From the NCBI RefSeq assembly GCF_000234665.1, contig NC_018328.1:754179-818178 (forward strand): DNA of 64,000 bases. Direction: 5' to 3'. The position numbers were made by a program, and so were the translations under genes. Source of the stretch: Leishmania mexicana MHOM/GT/2001/U1103 (taxonomy: Eukaryota > Euglenozoa > Kinetoplastea > Trypanosomatida > Trypanosomatidae). Below, piece by piece: positions 9,257-19,497 of the stretch (positions are counted from its first letter, which is position 1; each line of letters starts with the position of its first letter). The notes under the pieces were generated by a model. The model worked only from the letters and a program-made list of their open reading frames with translations, searched no databases and was not told the origin of the DNA.

Positions 9257-9913
9257 TTACTTCTTCTCCAGGCGCTTCAGGTAGAACTGGAGCTCTGCGC
9301 CCTCCAGCAGGATACCGTCGGCACGGCCGGACTGGCCCGGGCGGCTCGTTATGCGCGCGAGCACGCGACCCTCGCGCAGCTGATCGGCGATCACCTTCTC
9401 AACCCTGTGGTTGCGGCGGCGGCGCATCCACTCGCGCTGAAGCTTGGGCGAGGCCTTGTTCACGTCGTACTTGTCAGCAGCGGCGTGGGCGGACTTCCTG
9501 CCCTTCTTCTCCGCAGCAGCGGTAGCCTTGGTGCTCCTCTTGCCTGCATCCAAGTCAATGCCGTAGTGCTTGGCGTACCAGCGCTTGAACGGCGCGGCAT
9601 CCACGGCGACGATGCAGTTCTTCACCAGCGTCTTCGTACGCACCAGCTCGTTCGAGGTGGCGTTGTACACGACGTCGAGAAGACGCACGCGCTGCGCGAT
9701 GGCCTCGGAGGCCCAGGCAAAGTTGCCGGTGTCCAGGCGCAGGGCACGGATCTTGAAGTTGCCACCGCGAGCACGCACGGGGCTCACGCGGCGGGCGCCA
9801 AGGCGGGTGTTCGCGGGAAGGCGACCCAGCTCGGCCTTCATGCGCTTCCGGTGGATCTTGGTCTTTCCACCGGTGATCTTGCGCTTATGCAGGCGGCTGC
9901 GGACGATGCCCAT
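9257..9913 (-). CDS. RPS8: 40S ribosomal protein S8 (eS8), copy 1
   Basis: A complete 218-residue eS8. The N terminus MGIVRSRLHKRKITGGKTK is the family hallmark, followed by NTRLGARRVSPVRARGGNFK, the RALRLDTGNFAWASE segment and a C-terminal part ending FYLKRLEKK. eS8 binds 18S rRNA in the small-subunit body and takes part in 40S assembly. A second gene 1574 bp upstream encodes an identical protein. Identity covers the coding sequence plus only about 15-20 bp on each side (roughly 9240-9933 against 10814-11507), which points to recent gene conversion. The 3' flank of this copy carries repeat copy B and the other does not, so the two mRNAs could differ in stability. Confidence 0.97.
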   Translation of the reverse strand: MGIVRSRLHKRKITGGKTKIHRKRMKAELGRLPANTRLGARRVSPVRARGGNFKIRALRLDTGNFAWASEAIAQRVRLLDVVYNATSNELVRTKTLVKNCIVAVDAAPFKRWYAKHYGIDLDAGKRSTKATAAAEKKGRKSAHAAADKYDVNKASPKLQREWMRRRRNHRVEKVIADQLREGRVLARITSRPGQSGRADGILLEGAELQFYLKRLEKK

Positions 9914-10830
9914 GGTTGCGACTCTTCACTACGTTGGGTGTGTCTGTGTGTGAGTGGGTACGGCGGCAGTGTGTGTGTGTGTTTCCATATCCGTGGGGAA
10001 GGGGGAGAGAAGAGACAGCGAGAGCGGTATGGGGGAGGAGGAGGAGCATGTGAGACGGGCAAACAGTAATGTGCGCTTGTTCGAAAAACAGGGGGGTGAG
10101 AGTGGTGTGTCTGCGCGTGAAGTGAGTAGGAGGTAGGCACAGAGAACCGCCCTCCTCCCTATCCATCTACGCAGACACAAACCAAGGCATGCGTTACCGG
10201 ATCTGCGGCATCGTGCTCGTGCTCAATATCGTGGTCGGCAAGAAGATCCCCATCGCTCCCTTGATGAAACCTCTAGCGGTCCCAGCCCCCTCCCCTCTGC
10301 ATCTGCCACGATCCTCTTTTAAGGTGGCGCCTCAGCATTAGAGAACACGTGCGTGCACGTGTCTATGCGGCTCTGCATCTCTGCGCCACCGTCGTCATCG
10401 ACAGCGTCGCTCGTCACACCCGCTCCGACACAGACACGCACGTGCGGGCTCCTCGCCGCTGCCCCACCAAAGGGCAGCTGGAGAAGGGAGACAAGAGGTA
10501 GGGGGAGGGGGGAGGGGCCGCAGTTGCCGCGAGTGTTTCAAACCTTTTCCGTTGCATGAAACTCAAGCACCGCCCTGTTACGCCGGAGAGGGCACACGAA
10601 AACTCAGAAAAATGAAAAGAAGAAAACAAAGAGCGAAGGACAGAGAGAGCGCGCTGCGTCAGGCGACGGTGGAGCTCGGGTAGAGGCGACCATCCGAGGC
10701 GGTGGACGCATGGGGGTGTGATGGGCATGAGATGCAGTGCGTTTGGCGGTCTGCGCCACGACGCTTCATCGACAAGCGAATTCGCATCCGCAGCAGTGTG
10801 AACACGCTCAGTCACGTGTACATGCACACC
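9914..10830. other. Intergenic between the two RPS8 genes
   Basis: Includes GT-rich stretches (about 9937-9985) and G/A-rich stretches (10495-10520). No gene or repeat copy seen. Confidence 0.5.
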
Positions 10831-11487
10831 TTACTTCTTCTCCAGGCGCTTCAGGTAGAACTGGAGCTCTGCGCCCTCCAGCAGGATACCGTCGGCACGG
10901 CCGGACTGGCCCGGGCGGCTCGTTATGCGCGCGAGCACGCGACCCTCGCGCAGCTGATCGGCGATCACCTTCTCAACCCTGTGGTTGCGGCGGCGGCGCA
11001 TCCACTCGCGCTGAAGCTTGGGCGAGGCCTTGTTCACGTCGTACTTGTCAGCAGCGGCGTGGGCGGACTTCCTGCCCTTCTTCTCCGCAGCAGCGGTAGC
11101 CTTGGTGCTCCTCTTGCCTGCATCCAAGTCAATGCCGTAGTGCTTGGCGTACCAGCGCTTGAACGGCGCGGCATCCACGGCGACGATGCAGTTCTTCACC
11201 AGCGTCTTCGTACGCACCAGCTCGTTCGAGGTGGCGTTGTACACGACGTCGAGAAGACGCACGCGCTGCGCGATGGCCTCGGAGGCCCAGGCAAAGTTGC
11301 CGGTGTCCAGGCGCAGGGCACGGATCTTGAAGTTGCCACCGCGAGCACGCACGGGGCTCACGCGGCGGGCGCCAAGGCGGGTGTTCGCGGGAAGGCGACC
11401 CAGCTCGGCCTTCATGCGCTTCCGGTGGATCTTGGTCTTTCCACCGGTGATCTTGCGCTTATGCAGGCGGCTGCGGACGATGCCCAT
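10831..11487 (-). CDS. RPS8: 40S ribosomal protein S8 (eS8), copy 2
   Basis: Encodes the same 218 residues as the copy at 9257-9913, with no difference noticed in the DNA of the coding region. The flanks diverge abruptly: the 5' side reads cactacttttcat here and cactacgttggg in the other copy. As the upstream gene of the pair it has its own 900-bp intergenic region. Tandem duplication of ribosomal protein genes is the usual trypanosomatid way of raising dosage, since there are no gene-specific promoters. Confidence 0.97.
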   Translation of the reverse strand: MGIVRSRLHKRKITGGKTKIHRKRMKAELGRLPANTRLGARRVSPVRARGGNFKIRALRLDTGNFAWASEAIAQRVRLLDVVYNATSNELVRTKTLVKNCIVAVDAAPFKRWYAKHYGIDLDAGKRSTKATAAAEKKGRKSAHAAADKYDVNKASPKLQREWMRRRRNHRVEKVIADQLREGRVLARITSRPGQSGRADGILLEGAELQFYLKRLEKK

Positions 11488-12261
11488 GGTTGCGACTCTT
11501 CACTACTTTTCATACACACGAGAAGGGTTCAATGACACCAATGTAGGGGGCGAGAGGAAGGGAGGCGTGTGTGCGTGGAGGGTAGAAGAGGGGGGGGGAG
11601 GCATGGAGAGTGTGGGACGACAGCACAGCAACACCGCGACAAAGACAGTCTGTTAGGGAACGGGACGAGTCAGACACGCCCACAGGGGCAGTTCGGTGAA
11701 CCTCGGCTTCGTTGTCGGCAATCAAGCGCACGTCTGCGAGGCGAACAAGAAGAAGAGCGGGAGCGGAGGGGAGGAGGAGGGGGCGAAAACGCCCGAAAAG
11801 ACTCCCTTTCAGTCCGCCGTTTTCTCTCCGCTACCGTCTTCTGTTTCCTCCGTTGTTTGTGTGCGTGTGTGTGGGGGGGGGGGGGAGTCACCAGAACTAC
11901 AGCATTGGTGGCTCTCATGCAGGCGTGTCTGTCTGTTGCACATCACCTCCTCCGCTGCCGTCATCGGGGCCCGTCACGGCCGCATTGTTTCCCGTCTTCC
12001 CTTTTCAGCTGTTGTTGCCGTGTCTTGTCTTTGGCGCGCACGGGCGTGCAAGGCAGAGAAAGGTGATAAGGTAAGAGCAAGCCGCAAGCACGGGCACCAG
12101 TACTATCCCTATCAAGCAGTGAGGTAGCGATATGGGGAGAGGGGAAGAGGAGAGGAACACAGACCGTGCAAGCGGAGCACTCGCACACGTCGCACACGCA
12201 CATCCACGTCCGTGCACATCAGACCAACACATGCACACATACCGACGCCTATCTGCACAGA
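11488..12261. other. Intergenic, kelch gene 3' UTR and RPS8 copy 2 5' side
   Basis: Contains a 13-G run at 11873-11885. Frames here are Arg/Gly/Cys-rich and compositional. Nothing else seen. Confidence 0.5.
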
Positions 12262-13404
12262 TTAGGGTGTATGCCCTATAAGCGGCCACATAGGCTCCTC
12301 TGGCAGCTCTGGAACGACGTAGTCCTTGTGTGCCTTGAGAGCCGCAAAGTGGTGCAGCGGGAGGTGCGTTGCCAACCCGGTGAGCTGAGGGTCCGCCATG
12401 ATGAGCCAATCACGCATGCTATCGACGCCTGTCTTGCTGCCAAGGTACAGTTCCGTCGTGTCGTTCATGAAGTGGCCGCGGAAGCGGCCACCAAACACCA
12501 CCATGGTGTTGCGGCATACTACGGCCACGTGGCACTCGCGACGCGACGGATACTCGCGGTCGATGTCGTACATGAACTCAAACGTGTTCGCCTCCACGTT
12601 GTAGATGAACAAGTCGTTCAACTTCTTTTTGCCATTCCAGCCACCGAAGACGATGATGTTGCCGTAGTGCACAGCGGCGCTATTACGGGCACGGCCAAAC
12701 ATCGGCACCTGCGGCAGGTCAATGCGCCGCCACATCGAGGTGTCGAATGAATAGACGAAAAAGTCTTCGCAGCACTCGCCGCCGCTGTTTCGGCCACCGA
12801 AAACAATCATGGTGCGCTCGTACGTCATCGCAGTATGGGCAGAGCGCGGCGGTGGGATCGTGCCAAGCTGGTTGCATTCCTTCCACTCCGGATCGCTCAA
12901 GTCGCAGCGGTACAGGTCCTGCAGCCGCTTGTTGCTGTTGCGCCCGCCGCACTTGCCTCCGAAGATGTACATGGTATTCCCAAACACAACGGCGCTGTGG
13001 CAGTAGCGAGTCATTGGGATGAGCGCCCCTCGCACGACGACAGGGTGGCAGTCGCCATCCTCGCTAATGTAGAAGAGCTTGTTGAACCGACCGCGGCCGT
13101 TGCAGCCACCAAAGATGTACATGCATGTGCCATACCAAACTGCGGTGTGGAACGCGCGCGGGTGCTGCTTTTCGCCTCGCAGCTCAATCTCCTTCCATCG
13201 CTTGTTGATCACGTCGTACTGCCACAAGTCGTCCAGGTAGATGGACACGCTGTCCGTGTCGTTCACGCCGCCGTAGACGTACGCCTTGCTGCCATCGGCG
13301 TTGGCGCAGAAGGAGTGACCGATGCGGCCTAGCGGCGAGTCCTCCGAGGGGCAGTTTACCAGCGACCAGTGCCGAAACGGCGGCGTCGGACGAGGCATCA
13401 GCAC
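12262..13404 (-). CDS. Kelch-repeat beta-propeller protein
   Basis: A 380-residue protein made almost entirely of six kelch motifs. Each has the H(S/T)A...(Y/V)xFGG...(L/F)xxLxxY/D...W pattern: KAYVYGG, MYIFGGC, MYIFGGK, MIVFGGR, IIVFGGW and MVVFGGR, spaced about 50 residues apart. This should fold as a six-bladed propeller, a protein-interaction scaffold. There is no BTB, F-box or transmembrane segment, so it is not an obvious ubiquitin-ligase adaptor. The C-terminal 60 residues after the last blade have no recognised domain. The order of blades resembles cytosolic LZTR1/KLHDC-type propellers. Its partner cannot be told from sequence. Confidence 0.9.
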   Translation of the reverse strand: MLMPRPTPPFRHWSLVNCPSEDSPLGRIGHSFCANADGSKAYVYGGVNDTDSVSIYLDDLWQYDVINKRWKEIELRGEKQHPRAFHTAVWYGTCMYIFGGCNGRGRFNKLFYISEDGDCHPVVVRGALIPMTRYCHSAVVFGNTMYIFGGKCGGRNSNKRLQDLYRCDLSDPEWKECNQLGTIPPPRSAHTAMTYERTMIVFGGRNSGGECCEDFFVYSFDTSMWRRIDLPQVPMFGRARNSAAVHYGNIIVFGGWNGKKKLNDLFIYNVEANTFEFMYDIDREYPSRRECHVAVVCRNTMVVFGGRFRGHFMNDTTELYLGSKTGVDSMRDWLIMADPQLTGLATHLPLHHFAALKAHKDYVVPELPEEPMWPLIGHTP

Positions 13405-14113
13405 TCGAGCAGCGACGTTGGCGGAAGGGGCAGGGAAAGCAGAGAGAAAGGTGTGTGATGCGGCCCACTACAGTAAGGGTGGTGGTGGTGGTGGTGATGG
13501 CGCTCTCCCCCTCTTGCACACAAGCGCAGGGGTGTATGCGTGTGTGTATACGAGTGGACTTCCAAGCCACGGATGAAAATGAGAACAGAAGGGAAAGACA
13601 GACAGAGAAATAGCTGCGCGGGCGAGGGAGGAGAGGGGAGGGGAGGGGGGAAGCTGAGCGGTGGCGCCATGTTCGTGGTGTTATCGGAGGAAACATGTGG
13701 CGTGCACGTGTGTACACATGACGGCCGGAGAGAGGAGAAAGACGAGGTCGGGGTGTAAAAGAGGTACGGTACAGAAGTGTTGAGGAGCGTTGCGAGGAGA
13801 GGGGAAGATGGAGAGAAGCGTCAGTGCGCAGGACGTGACAGGTCGAGCACATCGGAGACACGCCATGCCCTGCAGAAAACGTACGCGCCACAGCACTACA
13901 GAGATGTCCACGTGGATTCTCTCGTGTTTCGTTTTCTTTTCGTTGTCTCTTCTCACCGGCTAAGCAGGCACCGCCCTTGCGGCGTGTCACTGCCGCAGTC
14001 TGTCGTGTTGCCGTGGTGATGGCGGACACGCTATATGCCCACTTTCCTCCCGCAGGGAAATCAGCACGAGAGGGAGAGACAGACGCCCCACGCACGGTGG
14101 CCTGGTGACCTCC
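13405..14113. other. Intergenic between the CID-protein and kelch genes
   Basis: Low-complexity sequence including a GGT-repeat stretch at about 13478-13498 and G/A-rich tracts at 13620-13655. No gene seen. Confidence 0.5.
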
Positions 14114-15034
14114 TCACATGCCGAGGTCATCTTCACGAGGTCTGCGTCGCCCCTCTCGTCGCCGCTTCAGCTTCGGAAGATCCAGCTTTGGTAGCTCGCG
14201 CGGTTTGGCGCCTTCAACAAAGTCTGGCGTGTACTCGTCCTCCTCCTGCTGCTGCTGCGTATTCGCGCTATCGGCGCCTAAGGTACTTGCCCCTGCTGTG
14301 CGGCCTTTGTTGCCGGTTGGCATCGCGTACAGCCTGCTCAGGGGTGCCGATGGGGACGAGGAACTGTTTCCATCCTCATCCTCCACTACGACCGCGGCAG
14401 CGATGGGGCGCGCATGGAAAACAGACTTGCCAGCCTCCTGTTCGCCCATGTACTGCACAGCATCCCACGCGTCACGCAATTTCTGTAGGTCTGCCGGGGA
14501 GGCCAACGTGCCGTCGTCAACCGAGTTCTCAGCAGCCTCGAGAAGATCGTGCAGCTCTGCCCCGCTCCTTGACTGCACGGCGTGCTGGCGGACGGCGCTA
14601 TAGAGCCGCTGCGGCAGCACCTTCTCCCACGACAGCACAAGAGCCTCAAACCACAGCAATGTCTGACCGCGGTGCCCCGCCAGCTCCCACGGCAGTTGCT
14701 GGATGGTGTACTCGAGCAGGCGTGGGGCGACCAGGGGCACAAACACGTGCGGGGCGTGCTTTATGAGTGCGTCGAGTACGTACCACAGGGTGCGGTTCGG
14801 CGCCGCGTCGAGATCGGACTGCTCCATCAGCGCCTTGCGCAGCGCCGCCCATGTCTCGGCAGACTTCGAGAGGTGCCGGAGCGCCAACGCCGTCAACGCC
14901 TCCACCCGCGCCTCTGACGGGTTCCCTTGCTTCAACGCCGCGTAGAAGAGCCGTTCTGTGTAGAGCGCGGACGATGGTGGACGCGGCGATGCGGCGGCAG
15001 CAGCAGCTGCTGCTGCACTCGCGATGGCGGACAT
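14114..15034 (-). CDS. RNA polymerase II CTD-interacting-domain (CID) protein, Pcf11/SCAF-like
   Basis: 306 residues from the ATG at 15032-15034; an in-frame upstream extension to 15214 is composed of UTR-like sequence. After an alanine run, residues about 20-150 form an eight-helix VHS/CID-like domain: an N-terminal LFYAALKQGNPSEARVEAL helix pair, then the typical LWYVLDALIKHAPHVFVPLV (the helix normally reading LLYLIDSIVKN in Pcf11-type proteins) and a closing LVLSWEKVLPQRLY. The rest is acidic and disordered with a Gln run, then a Lys/Arg-rich tail (KLKRRREGRRRP). CID proteins read the phosphorylated Pol II tail in 3'-end formation and termination. Trypanosomatid Rpb1 lacks heptad repeats, so the ligand here is uncertain. 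Domain call fair; function inferred. Confidence 0.65.
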   Translation of the reverse strand: MSAIASAAAAAAAAASPRPPSSALYTERLFYAALKQGNPSEARVEALTALALRHLSKSAETWAALRKALMEQSDLDAAPNRTLWYVLDALIKHAPHVFVPLVAPRLLEYTIQQLPWELAGHRGQTLLWFEALVLSWEKVLPQRLYSAVRQHAVQSRSGAELHDLLEAAENSVDDGTLASPADLQKLRDAWDAVQYMGEQEAGKSVFHARPIAAAVVVEDEDGNSSSSPSAPLSRLYAMPTGNKGRTAGASTLGADSANTQQQQEEDEYTPDFVEGAKPRELPKLDLPKLKRRREGRRRPREDDLGM

Positions 15035-17925
15035 GTGACCAGTAAAAAGAGAGCAAAGGGTTTTCCACTGTCTGTGGCTGGTGTCTGCCTGCGGATTCGA
15101 ATGATAAGGACGCGGGAGCAACGGAGGTGGGAGTAGAGTCGCCAATGGTGCCGCGGAGATGCAGAGACCCTTTTCGATATTCGTGTGTATGTGTGGAGGA
15201 CGTGACGAGGGCAAGAAGAAGCAGTGATGAAGAGGGAAATCACCCGCCGTGCGCTGGAGACGTGGAGAGAAAGGCTCACCCTTAGCACCTCACCCATCCT
15301 CTCCCTTATCTCCTACACGACATCCACTGCCCTGCTGAGGTTTCGTTGCGCCGTTGTGGGCCTACGGCTCAGCTAAGGAACGGAAAGAGAAGAGGAGCGA
15401 GACATGGCCAGCATTCCGCTGCAGGATGCGTCAGACATACACACCCACGACGGCTTGCACATGCGTACAGCCCCGCCTCTCACGGTGGTGTCGCGATGCT
15501 GCTCGTTCCCCTTCCGCCTTTGGATGCCTTTCTTGCCATGACGAGTACGGCAGAGGCGCCCCAGACCTTTCTCTTGCGCTTCTTTGTTTTGTCTCTTTGT
15601 CTGTCACCGATTCTCCTCTCTCGCCTCCGATTCTCAGGGGTCCTCGCGTCTATCAAGCCGTGTGTGTGTGTGTGTGTGGGAGAGAGGGGGTGGGGACACA
15701 ACGATCGGCGACACCTCCCCCCTCCCCCTCCTCCTCACACATACCCACACCTCACCTCACAGTGCGGGCGAGTGGAGCATATGTATGTATGCGCGCGTGT
15801 GAAGTCGGGGGGGGGGAAGAGCGCGCGATGGAGATGGTGGTGGGGCGCCACGAGCGGTTAAGGCGCAAGAAATAAGCAAGCGAGGTCGGGTGGGGTGTGT
15901 ACAACACAGGGAGGAAAATATAGGCAGCGCAACGACAGGGGAGACGGGGCAGGGCGCATCAACAGCAACGCAACGGAAAGGAAAGACACCGCCGACGAGT
16001 GAGCCCGAGTCGAGAGGGACGACAGACAGCGATGGAGAGATTTAGAAGGGAGAGGCAGGGGGAGAGGAGGGGCGCACAGGACAGGAAGGGAAACATACAA
16101 AGATAGAAAAATAATTAAAGATAAGACGCTGTCATTCGTCTGTCATTTCTTCGGCTGTTGGTGTTGCGGAGGCGGTCAGACAGCCAGGGTGGGTGTTTGG
16201 GTGTGGGCGTGGGAGGGGAGGGGGCAAGTGAGGTTGCATGTAAGACTTGAAACGAAGAGAAACGCGAGGGAAAGGATGAGAAGCGAGTGCAGAGAAAATC
16301 GAGGCAATGCCCGTTTACATTTTTTTCGCAGGACAGAGCAGACGGGAGAAATGCGATTTGTCTGTCTGGGTGTGTTGTGCGGGTGTGGGTGCGTGTTGTG
16401 TGGGTGTGCGCCTCGCATATTCATCGATTATCGTGCGGGCTTCAAGAGGGGGGGGGTGATGCAGCGACAGAGGCGCATATGGGCCCCAGGTGTTGCGGTG
16501 CACTACATTGCACAGCGACGCGTGGGGCACCAACGACCGCACAAAACACGGACGAACGCGCACAGAAAAGGATAGAGGGAGAACCAAGTGCGGAAGGGAC
16601 GACGCATATTGTGCAGGGAGGAGAGCCAGGTGGATCACACACACGCGCGAAAGCCCAAGCACACAATGCGGGACAGAGAAGAGCTGGGTGGAGCGGTCCA
16701 AACAGCAGCGTACTATGGTGTGGTGGGGCCTGGAGACAGTGTGTTCGAGAAACGTCTCTATGGAACAGAGAAAAAATGGTGTGGAGGGGGTGGATGCTGG
16801 TGACGGCGAGGCGGCAAGAAGAGAAACAAAAGGGTGTTCCTCGACGAGAGAGAGAGGGAGTAAGCGAGACACACACGCACACACGCCCGCACAGAGATAG
16901 GGAGAGGGGGAGGGGGAGGGTAAATCGAGGCCACAACACGCAGGCGAAAGAGCTCAAGCACTGCAGGGGCACCACAATGAAGAAGGGCGCGCACGTACAC
17001 AGACGCACACGCAATATATGACGTTTTCTTCATTCGCGTCTACGTAGGGGAAGGGTGTGAGGGAGAGGTGGTGGCGGTGAGGGATGGAAGGAGGTAGCGT
17101 TGCGAGCGTGCGGAATGACGGGCGAGGTGGCGAGGTTGATGACGGCTTGCCGCTGTAGTTGGATGGATTAACGTGGGCGGTGTTCTGCCACCGCCACCTC
17201 CAACCCCATCGCCTTACAGCGTCAGCAAGCGTCCACAGAACGACTCCCACCGCCGATTCCCTCGACCTTCCTGTAAGCTGCGCACACTTCTCTAACATCT
17301 CCATCGCTTGCTCCACACGTCCGTCCTCGCCCCCCTCTTGCGTCCATCGCATCTCCTCCTCCCTCTTTAGGGGCCTCGCAGATGGAGGCACACACGTAAT
17401 CCACTTGCACCCCAAGCAAGTGGGTGAGCCCACGCCGCCGAGCGACGCCAACGGAGCAGCAGGGGAAGGTGACATCGATCACCAAAGAGCCACCCGCGAC
17501 AAGATCTGGGATCAGCGCCACCTCTTCCTCCCTCTCCCTTCCACGTCCTCGCCCCACTTCCCACTCCGGAGAGTACACGAGAGAAGAGGAGGGGGTGGAA
17601 AGGCACCATGAGAGGCTGGGGCACACGCCTTAACAGGTCCACGAGCAGTCTTGGGGTGGATAGGTCCTGTGGGGGGGGGGGTCGAGTTGCCCCTCCCCTC
17701 TTATATGACGCGTACGCACCGATGTCGAGGCTGGAGCGTCCCCCTCGCCCACCCCTTCTCCCTTCGGTTCTTCGCCCTTCGCGAAGTCTCTTCTCTCACG
17801 CTTGGCGTAATCGCTCTTACCCGCGTCGTGTTCGACACGGCTGCCGCACCACCGCGCAGCAACTCTGTCATCGCCCCCCTTTCCGCTCTCCCGTTTTCAC
17901 CCAGATGTGATGTCATCTGGATAGC
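15035..17925. other. Intergenic, 2.9 kb between HMG-CoA synthase and the CID gene
   Basis: The second or third longest gap in the window. It contains (TG)n at about 15660-15678, many G-rich tracts, and an 11-G run at 17671-17681. A weak coding remnant at 17222-17540 is listed separately. The rest reads as low-complexity UTR sequence. Confidence 0.5.
17222..17540 (-). pseudogene. Possible decayed dehydrogenase fragment
   Basis: A minus-strand frame reads ALIPDLVAGGSLVIDVTFP, then ARRRGLTHLLG. This resembles the C-terminal part of shikimate-dehydrogenase-type Rossmann enzymes (P..L....LVIDV.Y.P...LL..AR.RG.....G). No start, glycine motif or complete domain is visible, and the frame soon becomes Gly/Arg-rich. 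It could equally be a chance pattern in GC-rich DNA. Confidence 0.15.
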
Positions 17926-19431
17926 TCACTGGATGTAGCGGTAGTACTCGATACCGACATCCTGAAAGGCGGCCTCGTTGCGGTTGCCAAGGCGGTCAAT
18001 GATAAACTCCATCTTGCGTCTGTCTGTCACCAGATCGTTCTTCTCGGCGCCAGTGTGGAGAGCCTCGTACTGAGCCTTGTCCAGGTTCACGGGATTCTCG
18101 AGGGCCTTGCTGACGTTGATGTTGGCAGCAGCGTTCTCCCAGCCGGGCACGGGCAAGATGGGGATCGACATGCTCGCATCGCCGGAGCCGTAGCCCACCA
18201 TCACCATAGGCTTGCCGGTGATGTCAAGCTTGCGGGTGTAGGCCTCCTCGAAGCCGGCCGCCAGCCAGCAGGGCAGGGAAGCCGTGTACAGGTTGCCGAA
18301 GTTGCCCATGGCTGGGCTGCCCATGCTCATCTTCTTCTCCAGCAGGTCAATGAACTTCTTGTCCTTGCGCAGCACCTTCGCAACTTTACCGGTTGCCGGG
18401 AATGCGTCCTTCGGCTCTGCGCCGCTCTCGATCTGCTGAAAGTAGTGCGGGTTCACGTCGAGCTCCTTCACCACAGCTGCGGGGTCGGCTTTGCCCTGCT
18501 TGCACAGCTCTGCGAAGTAAGCCTTGTGCTCCTCGGAGGTGGCGCGGGCAAGGCCGCGGGCGTACAGGAACGACATGGCCTGGATGGGCATCATGTTGTA
18601 CGGGCGATGGAAGAAGAGGGCAGCGACGTCGTCGTAGTACTTGCCCGGTGACTGCTGCAGGCGCTCCAGCATGTGCTCCACCGCGACTGTTACCTCCTCC
18701 TGGTACACGAGAGTGCTGTAGGGGCCGGAGAAGACCGGGAAGTCCGCCATCTTGCCGTTGGCAGAGCTCTTCGTGTACTCTTCCAGGTTCATGAAGTGGC
18801 GGCGGTGCGGCTTACGGAAGTCAGGGCCACGGTAGTCCGAAGCGGAGCCGCTGTGCTGCAGCTGCACTTCAAACAGCTTCGGGTCGTGCTCGAGCACCAT
18901 GGCGGTGGCACCGGCGCCCTGCGTCTGCTCGCCCGTGGAGCCCAGCGCGTACTCGGCAATGTCGGACGCCACAGCGATCGCCATGCGGTCCTTGCCGTCG
19001 GCTTTGACAAAGCGGGTGGCGCTCTCCATCGCGTACACGCCGGCCAGGCAGGCGTGCTTGAACTCAGGCACCTCGCAGTGGCGCGAGATGGCCGGCATAT
19101 TCATGGCGCGCAGACCCTTATCCACCATGCCCTTCACAATGATGGCGCCCGCCGAGTTGTCGGACGAGCTCTCCGTGCCGAGGCCGAGGAAGCCGATCTT
19201 GGTGGGGTCGATATTGTTGTTCACAATCAGTCGGAGCACAGCGTTAGCGGCCATGGTGTACGCGTTCTCGTTGTGGTTCGTAATGCGGAAGGACTGCCCG
19301 ACGACGCTCGACACCTTGTCCCAGCTGTTACCAGTCCACTTGCACCACTGTTCGAGGTCCACGCGGCAGTACGGGGCGTAGACGGCCATGCCGCTGACGC
19401 CCGCCAGGCTAAGACAGGTGTTGCGCATCAT
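17926..19431 (-). CDS. HMGS: Hydroxymethylglutaryl-CoA synthase
   Basis: A 501-residue thiolase-fold enzyme condensing acetyl-CoA and acetoacetyl-CoA to HMG-CoA, the second step of the mevalonate route to ergosterol and isoprenoids. Key residues are in place: Glu87 in FLGLGTESSSD (general acid), the acyl-accepting Cys128 in FKHACLAGVYAME, and His275 in LFFHRPYNMMP. The C-terminal YGSGDASMSIPI matches the family's conserved GSG segment. Length is normal (human cytosolic enzyme about 520). No clear cleavable presequence is visible, although the enzyme has been reported in mitochondria of related parasites. A strong C/T tract and AG lie just upstream of the start. Confidence 0.97.
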   Translation of the reverse strand: MMRNTCLSLAGVSGMAVYAPYCRVDLEQWCKWTGNSWDKVSSVVGQSFRITNHNENAYTMAANAVLRLIVNNNIDPTKIGFLGLGTESSSDNSAGAIIVKGMVDKGLRAMNMPAISRHCEVPEFKHACLAGVYAMESATRFVKADGKDRMAIAVASDIAEYALGSTGEQTQGAGATAMVLEHDPKLFEVQLQHSGSASDYRGPDFRKPHRRHFMNLEEYTKSSANGKMADFPVFSGPYSTLVYQEEVTVAVEHMLERLQQSPGKYYDDVAALFFHRPYNMMPIQAMSFLYARGLARATSEEHKAYFAELCKQGKADPAAVVKELDVNPHYFQQIESGAEPKDAFPATGKVAKVLRKDKKFIDLLEKKMSMGSPAMGNFGNLYTASLPCWLAAGFEEAYTRKLDITGKPMVMVGYGSGDASMSIPILPVPGWENAAANINVSKALENPVNLDKAQYEALHTGAEKNDLVTDRRKMEFIIDRLGNRNEAAFQDVGIEYYRYIQ

Positions 19432-19497
19432 TTCTTGTTACTTTCTGGGGTTCAGCTGTGTGGAGGAGGCGGGGCGGGGAGGAGGAGGGGGAAGGGG
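19432..19497 (-). promoter_or_regulatory. Putative polypyrimidine tract and spliced-leader acceptor of HMGS
   Basis: Read on the coding strand, a nearly pure C/T tract (complement of about 19460-19497) is followed by CACACAG, the AG being at 19456-19457, about 25 nt before the ATG. This is the clearest tract-plus-AG in the window. The exact acceptor is inferred. Confidence 0.5.
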
